DNA of 64,000 nt from Cinnamomum chago (taxonomy: Eukaryota; Streptophyta; Magnoliopsida; Laurales; Lauraceae): the NCBI GenBank assembly GCA_038049695.1, contig CP142456.1, forward strand, positions 79,383,422 through 79,447,421, read 5' to 3'. How positions within the stretch are numbered: the stretch's first letter is position 1; each line of letters opens with the position of its first letter. Shown one piece after another: positions 11,691-23,500 of this stretch. The notes under the pieces are model-generated. The model searched no databases. It worked only from the letters and a program-made list of their open reading frames with translations, and had not been told where the DNA came from. Position numbers and translations under genes: made by a program.

Positions 11691-12686
11691 CACTCGTTCA
11701 TTCTTCTTCTTCTTCTTCCTCTTCCTCTTCCTCCTCCTCCTCCTTCCTCCAACTCCTTCCACCTCTGTCAACTAATCAATTACCCCTTATATTCAACTTT
11801 GATGGCATATGTGAGAGCCTGCTTCCACTACAGTTTTATAGGTGAAAAGTGAAGATGAAGCATACCAAGGCAGTGACTGGCATTGTCTGCAAGCAAAAAC
11901 TCTAATGGCCTAGGGTGGGTGGATTGCTTCTCATGCACTGAAGGGATACAGATATGTTAGCACTCAGTAGGAGATCTCAAGGTAAGCACCCTAACAAATG
12001 TGTCCGGTGACCTTCATTTTTTCATTGCTTAGCTGCATCTTTTACTAGTATTGTAGCTATTGATTCTTGGGTATCCAAAGATCTTGATTGGAGGAAAAAG
12101 AAACTTAAACAATAAGTTACATTGTGGCATACTGGGAAGGATTTTTGCTTGGATCTCCAAGGTTCCTGAATGGAGCTAAAAGAAACCTGATGTTATAGAG
12201 TGACAATTAAGAAGGATTTCAGGTTCTCCATTGTCTGGGACGAATTTTTGGGTTTGCATTGTTCTCGCCTTTGAAATAAATGACCAAGGATGGGCAGTGC
12301 CTGGCTTCTAACCATCTTGATCACCTCGTTCTTTGATAGGGCCGCTTTGACACCTACTTTTGCTTGACCATTGTAAACTTCTTTATGATTTGGCGGATGG
12401 CTCCTGCCTAAGCAATTGCTCCCTATGATTGGTCCCAAATAACAGAAGCTTCAGCTGTAGGATAGAGACAATAAGAGACATGGTTATCAATTAAATGAGG
12501 ATCTGGTCATTGCATATTGGTTTAGGTAGAGGTACCAAATATTTGGTAGTCCCTAAAATGATTTGCTTTGGCCCATTTTGGTCCTTCCTATGAAAGTTGG
12601 ATATAAGGGGTATTTGATTAGTTGGTAGAGTTGGAAGGAGTTGGAAGAGGGGAGAGGAGGAAGCGGAAGAAGAAGAACAAACAAGT

Positions 12687-12781
12687 AAGCGGGGATATCG
12701 CCGCTCAATTGTAAAGAAGAAGAAAAAACGAGTGGGGATATCCCCGCTCGTATATGCAAGTGAGCGGGGATATCGCCGCTC
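12687..12781. repeat. GATATC-centred palindrome cluster, right TIR
   Basis: Three copies of the same 20 bp palindrome type lie at about 12687-12706, 12730-12749 and 12762-12781. They mirror the cluster in the left TIR in order and spacing. Confidence 0.78.
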
Positions 12782-12953
12782 GGCGAAACAACAAAAAAAT
12801 GAATCGAAAATGGCCATTGAGACTAGTACGGTCATTTCATATCTTCGAAAGTCATTTTTTCTCTATAGCGAGTCTATTGGGACTTTTTCGGTAAAATCTC
12901 CTTTTTTTAAAGTGTGAGTAAAGAAGTGGAATCACTGCTATGATTACACGCGC

Positions 12954-12956
<3 letters not shown>

Positions 12957-12985
<29 letters not shown>
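12957..12985. repeat. (TA)n microsatellite
   Basis: About 14 TA units directly follow a short ACGCGCGTG stretch. Confidence 0.9.
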
Positions 12986-12987
<2 letters not shown>

Positions 12988-13467
12988 AGAGGGGATGGTG
13001 AATAGTAAATCTTTGGGATATTGACTGTGGATTCGGATCTGGATCCCCCTCTTCGGACCAAATAGGGAAATCTTGTTTGGAACTCTTGTAACAATCAAAA
13101 GTCTAAATATTCACCCTAGAGATGTTGGTACAATAAAGATGTGATATTATGTGTGATATCACACTCTTTCAGGGGTCAATAGATACCCCCACCCTGGCCG
13201 CGCGCATGGCCCTAGAGTATCACAAAAACTGCAATATGGAAAAATACTTTAACTTCTATGGCTCAAAGGCGAATGTTGAATCTAAGCCTCTAAAGGTGGT
13301 TATACGGGGCAATATCTCTAAAAAATTTATTTTAGAGAGTAAAATCTTTCAATTAAGTTGGGAAATGGGGGTAGGTAGTAACTGTGAAGGGGCCAAAAGT
13401 GAGCTAACAAGTGACACCACCAATAGTGTACGAGGAAAAAAAATAAAAGGAAATTTTTATAAAAAAG
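12986..13467. other. Intergenic DNA with a 120-codon open frame
   Basis: The plus-strand frame 13149-13511 (120 codons) begins in unremarkable sequence, matches no family I recognise and runs into the inverted-repeat element that follows. I do not regard it as a gene. Confidence 0.45.
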
Positions 13468-13925
13468 ACTGTAAGTTTTTGCCTTATTTCAAAAAAGGAT
13501 ATAAGTCTTAAAACTTTTCAAATTAGTCCCTATGTTTTTCAAGAAGTTCTCAGTTAAGGACATCTGTCTATTTAAAGTTGTTTTCCGATAATTTTTTTCT
13601 CAATTTTTTTAAATACCCAGATTACCCTTCATTAAAATAAAACTCTCATTCACTCCTTCTATGTTCTCCTTATTTCTTTTATCAATGTCCTCATGGTGAT
13701 AAAAGACAACCAATGTTCCCACAACAATCGACTGCCGACATTATGTCATGGATTTAAATGAACGGTAATTAAGTACTTTTAAAATAATGAGGGAAACAGT
13801 CGCCAGAAAATACATTTAAATGGTCGGATGTCTTTAATTGAGAACTTATTCGAAAACTTAGGAACTAATTTGAAAAGTTTTAAACTTGTGTCATTTTTTG
13901 AAATAAGGTAAAAACTTAAGACGTT
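13468..13925. mobile_element. Small non-autonomous inverted-repeat element
   Basis: The left arm (about 13468-13593) and right arm (about 13800-13925) are inverted copies over about 125 bp. Shared blocks are GTTTTTRCCTTATTTCAAAA, AAAACTTTTCAAATTAGTYC and AAGTTCTCARTTAARGACAT. The middle (about 200 bp) is non-coding. No transposase and no clear target-site duplication are visible, so it is MITE- or MULE-derived. Confidence 0.65.
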
Positions 13926-14275
13926 ATTTAAAATTTAAATTCATAAATTCATTTCAAATTTCTCAAGTTTGCACAGGTGTAAACTTTCTTTTCTGCGAAT
14001 TCACAAATTCATACTCCTAAAAAATCTACAAATTTTGAGCCAAAATCAAGTCCACTATGGAGGATCTTATTTCTTGAGTGGGTTTATCAAATCAATATAA
14101 TAGAGAACTTCTGCAATTCATCATCCAGTTATCTCCCCATGAAGCTCCTGCACAAACCCCTCACCATTCTCTTGCTATTTTCTTTCACACATCGAGTATG
14201 AAATTACAATCATTCCACATATTGAATGTGAATGATTTTACAATTTTTTTTTCCAATGAGTGAGATTCTTATGTG

Positions 14276-14319
<44 letters not shown>

Positions 14320-15000
14320 CCAGCAACTTTACAGATAAAAAAGTTCTCAGAACACAATAATATAAAATTCTCCAAAAAAGATTTCAAAAGATGTGAAAAA
14401 TGTAATAGTTCACCAACAGGATCATAGAAATCTGCAACGAAAAAGTCAATTCAAACTAAAAGAACACAATTGGTCATTTAAAGATTCTAAACACCAATGG
14501 GATCTTCTAACACTTTTTGTGCTTTCATGAGCAGTCAATTTTCTTCCATTAATTATGTAAAAGCCCACGCGGATCATGCTCTATATGTCAACAATGGCCT
14601 AAGTGAAAGGGTTATAAATAATTTAGAAGCTGCAAAGCACTAAAACTCCATACATATGGGCCCCACTTTTTTAATTTTTTAATTTTTTTTTATCATGGCA
14701 TGTGCTCAAGTGCTATATTGCCCCAATTCCATACGTATGGGGCCTAGTTGTATTTTCATCTACATATATAGTGTGGGCCAAGGGGATGATGGACCTTGAT
14801 CTTCGAAATTCGGACATCATGAAAGGCCCAGGGCCTGATATAGTGGGCAACCAATTGAGGGCCCACACTATCAAATCAACCAGTGTGGTCCACTCCCAAG
14901 TCCAAATTGCTCGTGGTTTGTCGATTTTATTTAAAAAGGAGTTTATCCCACCATTAGATTGTTCATAATTTCATATAATATAAATCATATACATTAGTTT
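13926..15000. other. AT-rich intergenic DNA
   Basis: Contains a long (AT)n microsatellite at 14281-14315. No gene is supported; the frame at 14702-14968 is family-less. Confidence 0.55.
14281..14315. repeat. (AT)n microsatellite
   Basis: About 17 perfect AT units. Confidence 0.95.
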
Positions 15001-15019
15001 GATTATTATATCTTTTACA

Positions 15020-15320
15020 CAAGATCAATCAACATTTGGTCGGCCACTGTCACCGACCTAAATCAGAGAAAACCGACCCACCCGATAACGACCCTTGGGG
15101 TATTTCCGTAAAATTGTAGGATGAGAGGGGCATTTGAAGAGGCAGCGTCCGGTCGCATAACGCCGCTTTCGCCAACCGGACACGCTTGTCGTTTAGTGGC
15201 TGTTCGGATCACTTACGTGCACGGTGCACCCGTCCAAGGCAGGTGGGCCCCACATGCAGTCGAGTCCCTTATCCACATGTCAATCTTTCAAAAGCGTGCT
15301 CTTTGTTAAGTTGACGGGGA
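15020..15320. other. GC-rich, CpG-containing islet
   Basis: Base composition jumps above the surrounding AT-rich DNA, with many CG dinucleotides (for example GCGTCCGGTCGCATAACGCC at about 15144). It also contains the ACGT-bearing segment TTACGTGCACGGTGCAC. It resembles a promoter or first-exon remnant, but no coding sequence follows on either strand. Confidence 0.35.
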
Positions 15321-15944
15321 GTAGTGTCGTAAACGGGTTGATTTCGGTCTGAGCATATGGTGGATCCGGAACCGGAATCGTTAAAGAGAATGTGGAATCG
15401 GATCCGAAACTATTTCGAAACCGGTTTCTTGGCTCCGGAATCGAACTAGAACCATATACGGGTCTGGATTTGGATCTGGGTTTAAGTAGAGAATGATATT
15501 AAAAAAATATTGATTTTAGGAGAGATTTTCGAAAATTGAAGTAATATGTCGGGTCTCGAGTCTACGGGTAAAAACTAAGGTGGAACCGGACCCGGACTCA
15601 TTCACTTATCGGGGCCTAAATAAGGACCTAAACTCGGTTTTTAGCAGGTCGGAACTTTCGGATAATCGGAGAATCGGGTACCCATTTACATCTCTAGGAA
15701 GGAGGAAGAGGAATGCTGGACCTTCCTTCCGAGCCACATTCGTTGATGGGCCTGCTCACCATGGCCCTTTTTATGTGGTTGGATGGACCCCATCAACCTT
15801 GTGGGCCCCACTTTCACAGTGGGCCCACCATATGAAAAGCTCCATTGTGTCATGTGGGGGGTGCTAGAACTTGTCAAGGGGGAACAGAACTGTAGAATCC
15901 AATGTGAGCAATCATCTCCATTTAAAAAATTTCCATTGTTTAAC
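15321..15944. other. Intergenic DNA with simple CGGA/GGAACCGG-type repeats
   Basis: Degenerate GGAACCGGA and TCGGG motifs recur between 15360 and 15700. The open frames here overlap on both strands and match nothing. Confidence 0.4.
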
Positions 15945-16110
15945 TTTTGGGTTGCTGGCATAAGTTGTGGGTCTGCTCCACATCGTGTGCTCGAATCCCA
16001 CCCGAGACTTATGTGGTGTAGGTGTGTGTGGGTTTTGTGCGTGCACCTGGGAATATTCGTGTCAGATATTTACCATGAGGAAACGATCGTCATAAAAAAA
16101 ATAAAAAATA
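15945..16110 (+). mobile_element. Probable tRNA-derived SINE, decayed
   Basis: A B-box-like segment GTGCTCGAATCCCACC lies at 15986-16001, about 35 bp after a weak A-box-like TGGCATAAGTTGTGGG. The unit ends in an A-rich tail (about 16092-16110). Target-site copies were not found, so this is less certain than the SINE at 9833. Confidence 0.5.
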
Positions 16111-17340
16111 AAGGACTGATCCATTTTGTATGCTCTTGATAGTCAGTTATGAGATCTGAACAAGGTAGTTGTATCCGAAGGGCTCGTCTGCATAATTAGA
16201 GGTCTTAAAATTGATTGGGGTTTGTAAGCATAATACTATCCATGGCAATGTTTATCCCGCTGTTATTTTAGGGTTAATGAAGAGAAACAAATGTGTTACA
16301 TGTCACTGAAATCCAAGCTTCTTGTCCAAGGATATGCATGGCATCCTAATGTTTTTGCGCCCCATTTGGATCCATGGGAACTTAGTTGCCTTGCACTCAA
16401 AGTTACATTAATTACTATAGCAATGACAAAGAACAAAACAATTGTAACTTACATGAAACTCACATTGTATACCCCAAGTATAATTTTTCGCCGCTGCTCC
16501 CATTTTTCATAACAGTGCAATTGGATTTACTCTTTCATTGATTGTGATGGATTCCAATCTGTTTTGGGATGACATGAAAATCATGCCACATTCCATGAAA
16601 TTCTTTTCTTTTTTTTTCTCAGTTTTTTCAATCTAAAAACAAATTAATGATAAATAGTATCCCTCCCCAATGCATTTTCAGTTTTCACACAGCCTTACTT
16701 ATTAGTGAGGAAGTCTGGAACAGATAACCTTCAATCCCAGGAAACTATTCAGGCCACAAGCTTTTTGGAGTGTATCAAAATGCATCCTCATAACATTTAT
16801 ACATCAAAGACATAATACATTGATAATGACCACTCTGAGATACTACAGTTGTAACTTGAAAGGACTGTTATACTAAAAGATGAGATTTTCTCGCTTGTAT
16901 TTCTTATTGTATTGTATCTGTTAGAGATTTTAGAAAATCTTAATATCCAAATCTTGAATTGCAATGCCCAAATATTGTGCATAAATCAATGCAGTGTAGC
17001 ATTCAAGTGGAGATGAACACTCAAGATTGAGGACATTTTTTTTTCTTCTCCAATTTGAGTATAGCATTGTTCAATAGTAAGTTTCTGTAATGATGTAATA
17101 AACAAGGGGTATTGATTGATCTATGACCAACTTATATGTGTAATCCTTCGAAACCAAGATTCCATACAGAAGGGACCCATCTTTTGACAGTCTATATTGT
17201 TCATATGGAGAGACTGACCATATGCACAATGCTGCAAATAGTATCCTTGTAGTCCCACATAACAATGGCTCATAAATTAATATTACGAAGATAATAATAT
17301 ATCCTGCTGTCAACAGTGGAACTTTTGTTTCATTGTCTCC
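16111..17340. other. 3' flank of the DUF1499 gene, nothing recognised
   Basis: AT-rich sequence without coding potential. It lies downstream of the minus-strand DUF1499 gene and may include its 3' UTR near 17400-17595. Confidence 0.5.
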
Positions 17341-17425
17341 CCCACCCCACCCCACCCCCCCCCCCCCCCCCCCCCCCCCACACACACACACTCACGCACG
17401 CATGCACGCGCGCGCACACACACAC
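17341..17425. repeat. Poly-C run followed by (CA)n/(CG)n microsatellite
   Basis: CCCCA units lead into about 25 uninterrupted C residues (17355-17379), then CACACA and mixed CACG/CGCG repeats to about 17425. Such runs are prone to length error in assembly. Confidence 0.9.
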
Positions 17426-17595
17426 CTGTACAGAAATGCTCACCCTTAGAATGGTTGAGCATAATATTATACCTCTAGACATGAAGCTAGTTTGAAAGAA
17501 ATTATACTGAAATTTATGATTGTTCAATGGATTAAGGAACCAACATGAAAATTCTGAAATAAATCAACCACCTCATGCTAAGAGGAAATAATTGA

Positions 17596-20500
17596 TTAGT
17601 CTATGTACTCGAAACTGGGCTCATACCAACCCAACTCTTGTAGGATTTTCTTCATCCGCTCCTGCTGCCCCTTAGAATCACCTAAAGCTGTGGTAAAAGG
17701 ATAGACATATGTAACTTTTGTGGCCATAGATCTGTACACAACTACATCTTTTTTCACCAAAAACTCTAGCACATCGCGACCAAAGCCTCCGTCCACTTCT
17801 GCTTGCAGATATTTGCCTGATACATAGTATACTTGGTAAGCACAAACCAATCAACAGATCACAATACTATGACACAACTGATTTAGCAAATGTCATTGAA
17901 AACTACAGCGCTTCCCTCCCTTCCACAATGCAAAATAAATGAGGGGAACAATTCACATGATTATATCTAAGAAATTGGAAATGATACATTAAAACTATAG
18001 GGTATTTTACAATGGAATGATGCACATTCCACAAAGATAGAAGACAACTTTCGCTAGTCCACTCCAGATAATCCATTGTGTTGGATACAGGAATTGCAGC
18101 AAAGAGCTCCTGCAGTAAACAGCTCCATGCACATGCGATTTCCTATGTTTCTAGTGACCATCCATTTGTGAGAAAATTATCACGTGGGTACAGTTCCATG
18201 GCGGGAGAAGCCTTGATTGCAAGGATCGCACACAGGTCTTACAAGATGAGCAGTTTGGAGTCCCCAAGACCACTGCAAGATGGCCATGTTTTCTTCTTAA
18301 CCATCCTTTTGTGAGTCAACTATCAGGTGGCTCGGAGTGTCTTGGTTGCGTCAAAAGACCATGCTCCAAATCATGAAAGATGGCCCATACCTGTACGGAT
18401 ACCTTGGACTAAACAAACTGTAACATCCTCTTGGGTGGTGCATAGATAGTACATTCATATATAGGTGATTGATAATTTGTCCTCCTATTGTCGCTTCATT
18501 ACATTTTTGGTTTAGAAAAAAAATGATCCTAGTACATTGTCCTCATGAACCTGAACCCAGGACCGGCTACTTTCCTATTGTGAGGTGCCTAACCGGTGCT
18601 CTAGTCACAGTGGTAGTACTGGTAATATGTAATGTTAGTGAGAGAACATATAGTAATAGTTTGGTATATTGGATACAGTACTCACAGCAGTGAAACAGAA
18701 CAACCGTAACTCAAGATAGAAATTTTATTTACTGTTTGAAGGCAGAAAATAGTACTCTGTTGTTGAAGTAATTAATCACAGAATTCGCAGAAGATGATTG
18801 ATCAAGGCTAGTGTTCAAACACTATGTCCTTAAGACAAATTCGCCCCCGCAATGGTGCTTACGAGCTTCAACAGCGATTGCCTCCCAGAATACAATGATC
18901 GGTTTCACCACAGTTGCAGCACTACAAACTGTGTAACAAGGGAATGAAAAGTGCAGCAGCAGAACTCTCTCTTTGACAATGAGGATGACTTGAAAATGCT
19001 ATGCAATTGCAGTGAATTGGATGATCGAAATTGCATAGACAAGATGCTAATTTATAGTCTGCTTCAGGACTCTTTCATGGGGTTGCATCTGTTCATAACA
19101 GTGACTGTTCAGTGAAGAGATGCTACTCAGGACACACCTCTTGAGGTTGGAGACACACCATTTCAGATGCGAAAAGACACACCACTAAAGACACATCCCA
19201 TTTGTAACAGAAAATTTTATTAAATAAAATTTCTCCAAAACATACTAAATGGGTAGTGGGTCGAGCCAGGCCCAACTCCCACGTGAAGCTGAAGCTGAAG
19301 CCCATGCCCGGGGCGGGGCGGGGCAGGGCGGCGCGTGCGTGGTGGTGACCCTACCTTGATCTAGGTCCTCCTCCCCCACAAAAGTGGGATGCCCCGTGGG
19401 GCTCATCTTATACTACCAATGTAAGTATATTTATACCCAAGGAATGTTTTGTTCCTAAGCAATGTGGAAGCAAGTACACCACTTCCTTTTGTTTCCATGT
19501 TTAACATGTTCAAGTAGTGGTGTTTAGGAGGCAATTTCTCATTCACTCCTAAATGGATTAGAGCAACTCAATACATGTCCATAATCTACTCATGGAGTAG
19601 ATTACATTCCCATGTATTCCCACCCAAAAGGATAAGTGGGTCCCACTTAGTTTTTGGCTCAAAGTTTAAAAAAAAACTAGTGTAGCTCTAAGCCATTTTT
19701 CCAACATGTAATCCTTTTGCATGAGAGTTTTGCTAACTCTACTTTTGCATCTGTATGTATCATTCTACACATGGACTCATGTACATTCCAAATCTCAGAG
19801 GGTTGGATCTACTGTGAATATTAAAAATTTCAGAGATTACATTTCACAAACCTGCTGCTATCACAATCCAATAACCATCTCCATAGATCCTATTGCAATC
19901 AAACACAATCTAAATTTATCTTTAATTTATTCTAAACAATGTCAACCTTCCTGATGTCTACATTTTTCATTCTCTGTCACCCGCTCACACTCGCCTGGTA
20001 CTCTTAAGAAAGGATCACATGATTGGTTAAATTGAATATAACCCCTTAATCTCTTGAAGTTAATGGTTAATATATTGCAGGTAAAATGTTCATCGTGTTG
20101 TGCTAGTGATCGCCAATCTGTGGAGTCCATTGCTATCGCATCCCGCTCATTTTAATCCTATTGAAATCAAAGGCCCACTAGATCAAATCTGGCACAATCT
20201 CTCCTAGAAGCATATGAAGTAGGATTGTGTGGCTTGATGAAAAATCTCTCGATGGAGAGGATTGGAGAAAAGAAATGATGAGATCATGATGGAAATTACT
20301 AGATGAATATAAGAAGATAGAGCTTTTATTTAAATAAGAAACTTATGCTAGTGAATGAAACAGAAGATGGAAGATGGGAAACGTGATAATGAAGGTGGTG
20401 TAATGCTTATTCCAGAAGTGGGTGTAATTTCCACAAGAGCCGAGACCATGGATGATCAGCTCGCACGAACGAAGCTGGTCATGGCTCTGATACCTTGAAA

Positions 20501-23500
20501 ACTTGGATATACTTTTATCCTCAGGCCTCCAAATGGATGGTTTAGTCAGCATCCATTTGCATTCCAATCTGGATCCATATATCAATAGACATGTTCTAAC
20601 ACCCCGCCTACTGTGAAACAAAGATTTTCACTGAATTACATTCGTCACATTTCCATTGTATCATTTTCTCTGTCTGGCTAATGTGTCGTCCCAAGGCTTC
20701 CTGCATTTTATCTGAATGCGTGTGTGTATCTTCAGGTAAGAAGCGCATATAAAGCAGGTTTTCATCAGGTAACAGAGTCAAGAAGCATATTAGTTGAGAT
20801 TTGGCTTGTTTGAATTAGGAAATGCACTCTGCTAACAGACCAGTGAGATAAATAATACCACATGCTGCTTCACCATATCTGATGCAACAAAGATCAAGTA
20901 GTAGATCCATTGTAACTGAATCCCATAAAAATAGTATAATGCCACCATAAAAGGAGGTATACATAACCATACAACAAAGAAAACTAGAAACACATAATGA
21001 CACTCGAAGCAATGCAATCATGAGTATACAACTGGGTACAAAGAAAAGAAAATGAAAATACAACCAGCGCCATCCGATAAAGCATATCTAAAGGTGATTT
21101 CATATAACCGACATGCAATGATGCAAATCTGTTAAACATGAAGATATATGAGCTAAAATTCTAGTGCTTATGTCCTGCAGGCTCATTAAAAAATTATGGT
21201 TCCAACATGAGGATGACATCATTTTATTTGTTAAGGCTACCTCCAAATCAGTGTAAAAACATAGTTAGGCATTGGATCTGTTTGGTGCAGAGATGAGTTG
21301 GAAAATTAATTATCATAAATCATAGATCGTTTCAGAAAGATGGGAGCCAAGAAGAAACTAAAATAGAAACCATTTTCAACATCAATCAATCAGTACTTCA
21401 GTAGATACGACCACTTATTTGGAGGTCCCTATTGCTGGAAGGTAGACAGAAAGAAACAGGATTTTAAATTTATTGTGGAGAAGGTGGCAAATGAAGATTT
21501 TGAGAAATTGTATTCCGCTGCACCTCAATTTCATAGTGTTCAAATGGGAATGTGGGAAAGAACAGGATGGAGACACTGCAATACATGGATGAAGATTTGG
21601 GTGCACTTGCACTAAGCAAGATGAACATATGGCAGCAACGAAGGTATTGCTTGAGATCTGTAAATGATCTGCAGAAAGCATACCACTCGATCTGCACGTG
21701 TCGTACAATCAACTCACTTTGAACTTAAAGGAAAAAGTAGAGCCAGGAGACTTGGAAACAAAATCATGGAAACTTGGGCATGGAACAGATAATAATAACT
21801 GCTCAGGAACTTAGCCTAACATTTAAACAAAAGAAAAAAAACACCTGCTCAGGACCTCTCTCTAACAACCACTGTAACGGTTTTCCATATATTTTCAATA
21901 GAAATATGTTTGGATATGTTCTGCACATTTCTTTCAGGTGAGTTCATGTCTGGACAATATGGCCCCAGCTGGTATGGTCAGTCCTGATGTTTTGTTTGCA
22001 TGTTGTACAGCTGAATGCAGTTCCTTGTAATTAGAATTGTATGGGATGTATTGCAGGATGTGTACTGGTCTTTCTTAAATAAATAGTTACGTACTGATAT
22101 GACAAAATAATGATGATGATGATGATTATTATTATATATGGACAGAAGAGTTAAAAATGGAATTTGTACTATTTTGGGTCTCAACAGGCCGGGACTGAGA
22201 TAGAATTGGTGCAACAAGGTTGGCAAGGCCCTATTTTGGGTTAAATATACATCTTTTGTTTCCCAACTGATGTTCGTAATCTGAATATCTTTATGATTTA
22301 ATGAGGGACATGTGTGAATGGATTAATGATAGTTCATTTCAGTTGCCCCCATTGATGGTCCATTCTCGATTGCCCAATTTAATCCTTCATTTGACTACCT
22401 TCAAGGATAACCCTCTCATTTGTTGGTCTTTTACTCAGTATCCACTTCTTCAAGAAAACACTAGGGGAGCATATTCCTTTGTATGTGTTATGAACAATTT
22501 CTATTCAATTGTCCCGCACCTCTTATTTCTTCTGCTACGCATCATACCTCAGCGTATCCCAGTCCCAACCCCAGAATAGGATGGTTAGTGTTACACCCCA
22601 ACCCAATGAAATCTTCATTAACGCTAATTAATGAGGATTTAGTTTAATTAATCGTGTTTAGTTAGAAATCAGTAATTTAGTCTCTTAGACCGAGTCAACT
22701 CGAGTCTTGAGTTATGACTAGTTGAGTGGAGTTGAATTGCCTCAATTGGAATGAGTCAAGGACTTTTCCGTAATTTTAGACTTTTTCATTTTTCATCGTT
22801 TTCACGTCATTTTGGCGTCATCGTGTGTATCTCGTCGAGCACGTCGCTTTTCGTATTAGACTTTACTTCATTTGATTCCTCGTTGAAGAAGTGGGCCCTC
22901 AATTGACTCAAAATGGAAATACATGAACATAATGGGTTTTTATGCAAATTTCCCATCTTTATCACTTACAACAACCCAACTCATTCCATTTCATTGTTTT
23001 GCATGTTGGTGGTGGAGAGAAAACCTTTCTTTCCTTTTTCCTTTCAAACTCCCTTCCTTATTCAATCACTCTAGCATTTGAGCAAGTCAAAGCAAGTGGG
23101 GAGATCATCTTCCTCTTCCTCTCCTTCTTCTTGTTCATCTCCACCTCTTGTTTAAGGAACCATTTCTTCTCCAACTTCAAAATTCGGAATTATTACAAGA
23201 GGTAGGCTCCAAACTCTTCTTGTTTGGATTTTTGAGTTGTATTAGAGTCAAAGGACCCTTATATTAGATATGCATCCATATTCATGTGTTTTCCATGTGT
23301 ATTATGTCTAGGGTTTGGAAATTTGGGGATTTTTAGGGTTTGGAACACCAAGAGAGTAAAAGAGTTTGGAAAGCTTACAAATTGAGGCAAGTATATGCAT
23401 AATATGGACTTACATTCTTGTTATGTTTCATTGATTCAATGATACTTTTATTCAATGCTCTTAGCTTTAAGAAATGAATGATTGGGAATGATTTCAAGTA

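Larger units (their letters stand above)
11477..12901. mobile_element. MULE-like element with long terminal inverted repeats
   Basis: The outer ends are GGGGATTTTACC (left) and, inverted, GGAGATTTTACC (right). They open inverted repeats of about 310-330 bp (left 11477 to about 11803, right about 12591 to 12901) that match over nearly their whole length, with some substitutions and small indels. Long TIRs are typical of Mutator-like elements. The roughly 790 bp interior has no transposase and includes splice-like signals (AG|GTAAGC near 11981), so a Pack-MULE carrying host fragments is possible but unproven. Each TIR carries three short GATATC-centred palindromic segments. A clean 9 bp target-site duplication is not visible because the flanks are T-rich. 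Confidence 0.7.

Noticed and set aside
12193..12438. 81-codon minus-strand frame inside the MULE-like element as a captured gene
   Set aside because: I recognise no protein family in it, and comparable frames occur on the opposite strand; it is kept only as part of a possible Pack-MULE.
11581..12785. CRISPR-like array from the repeated GATATC palindromes
   Set aside because: The copies lie inside the inverted repeats of a transposon in a plant genome, with no regular spacer length and no cas genes.
13149..13511. 120-codon plus-strand frame
   Set aside because: No family signature, and it runs into an inverted-repeat element; it looks like a chance frame in AT-rich DNA.
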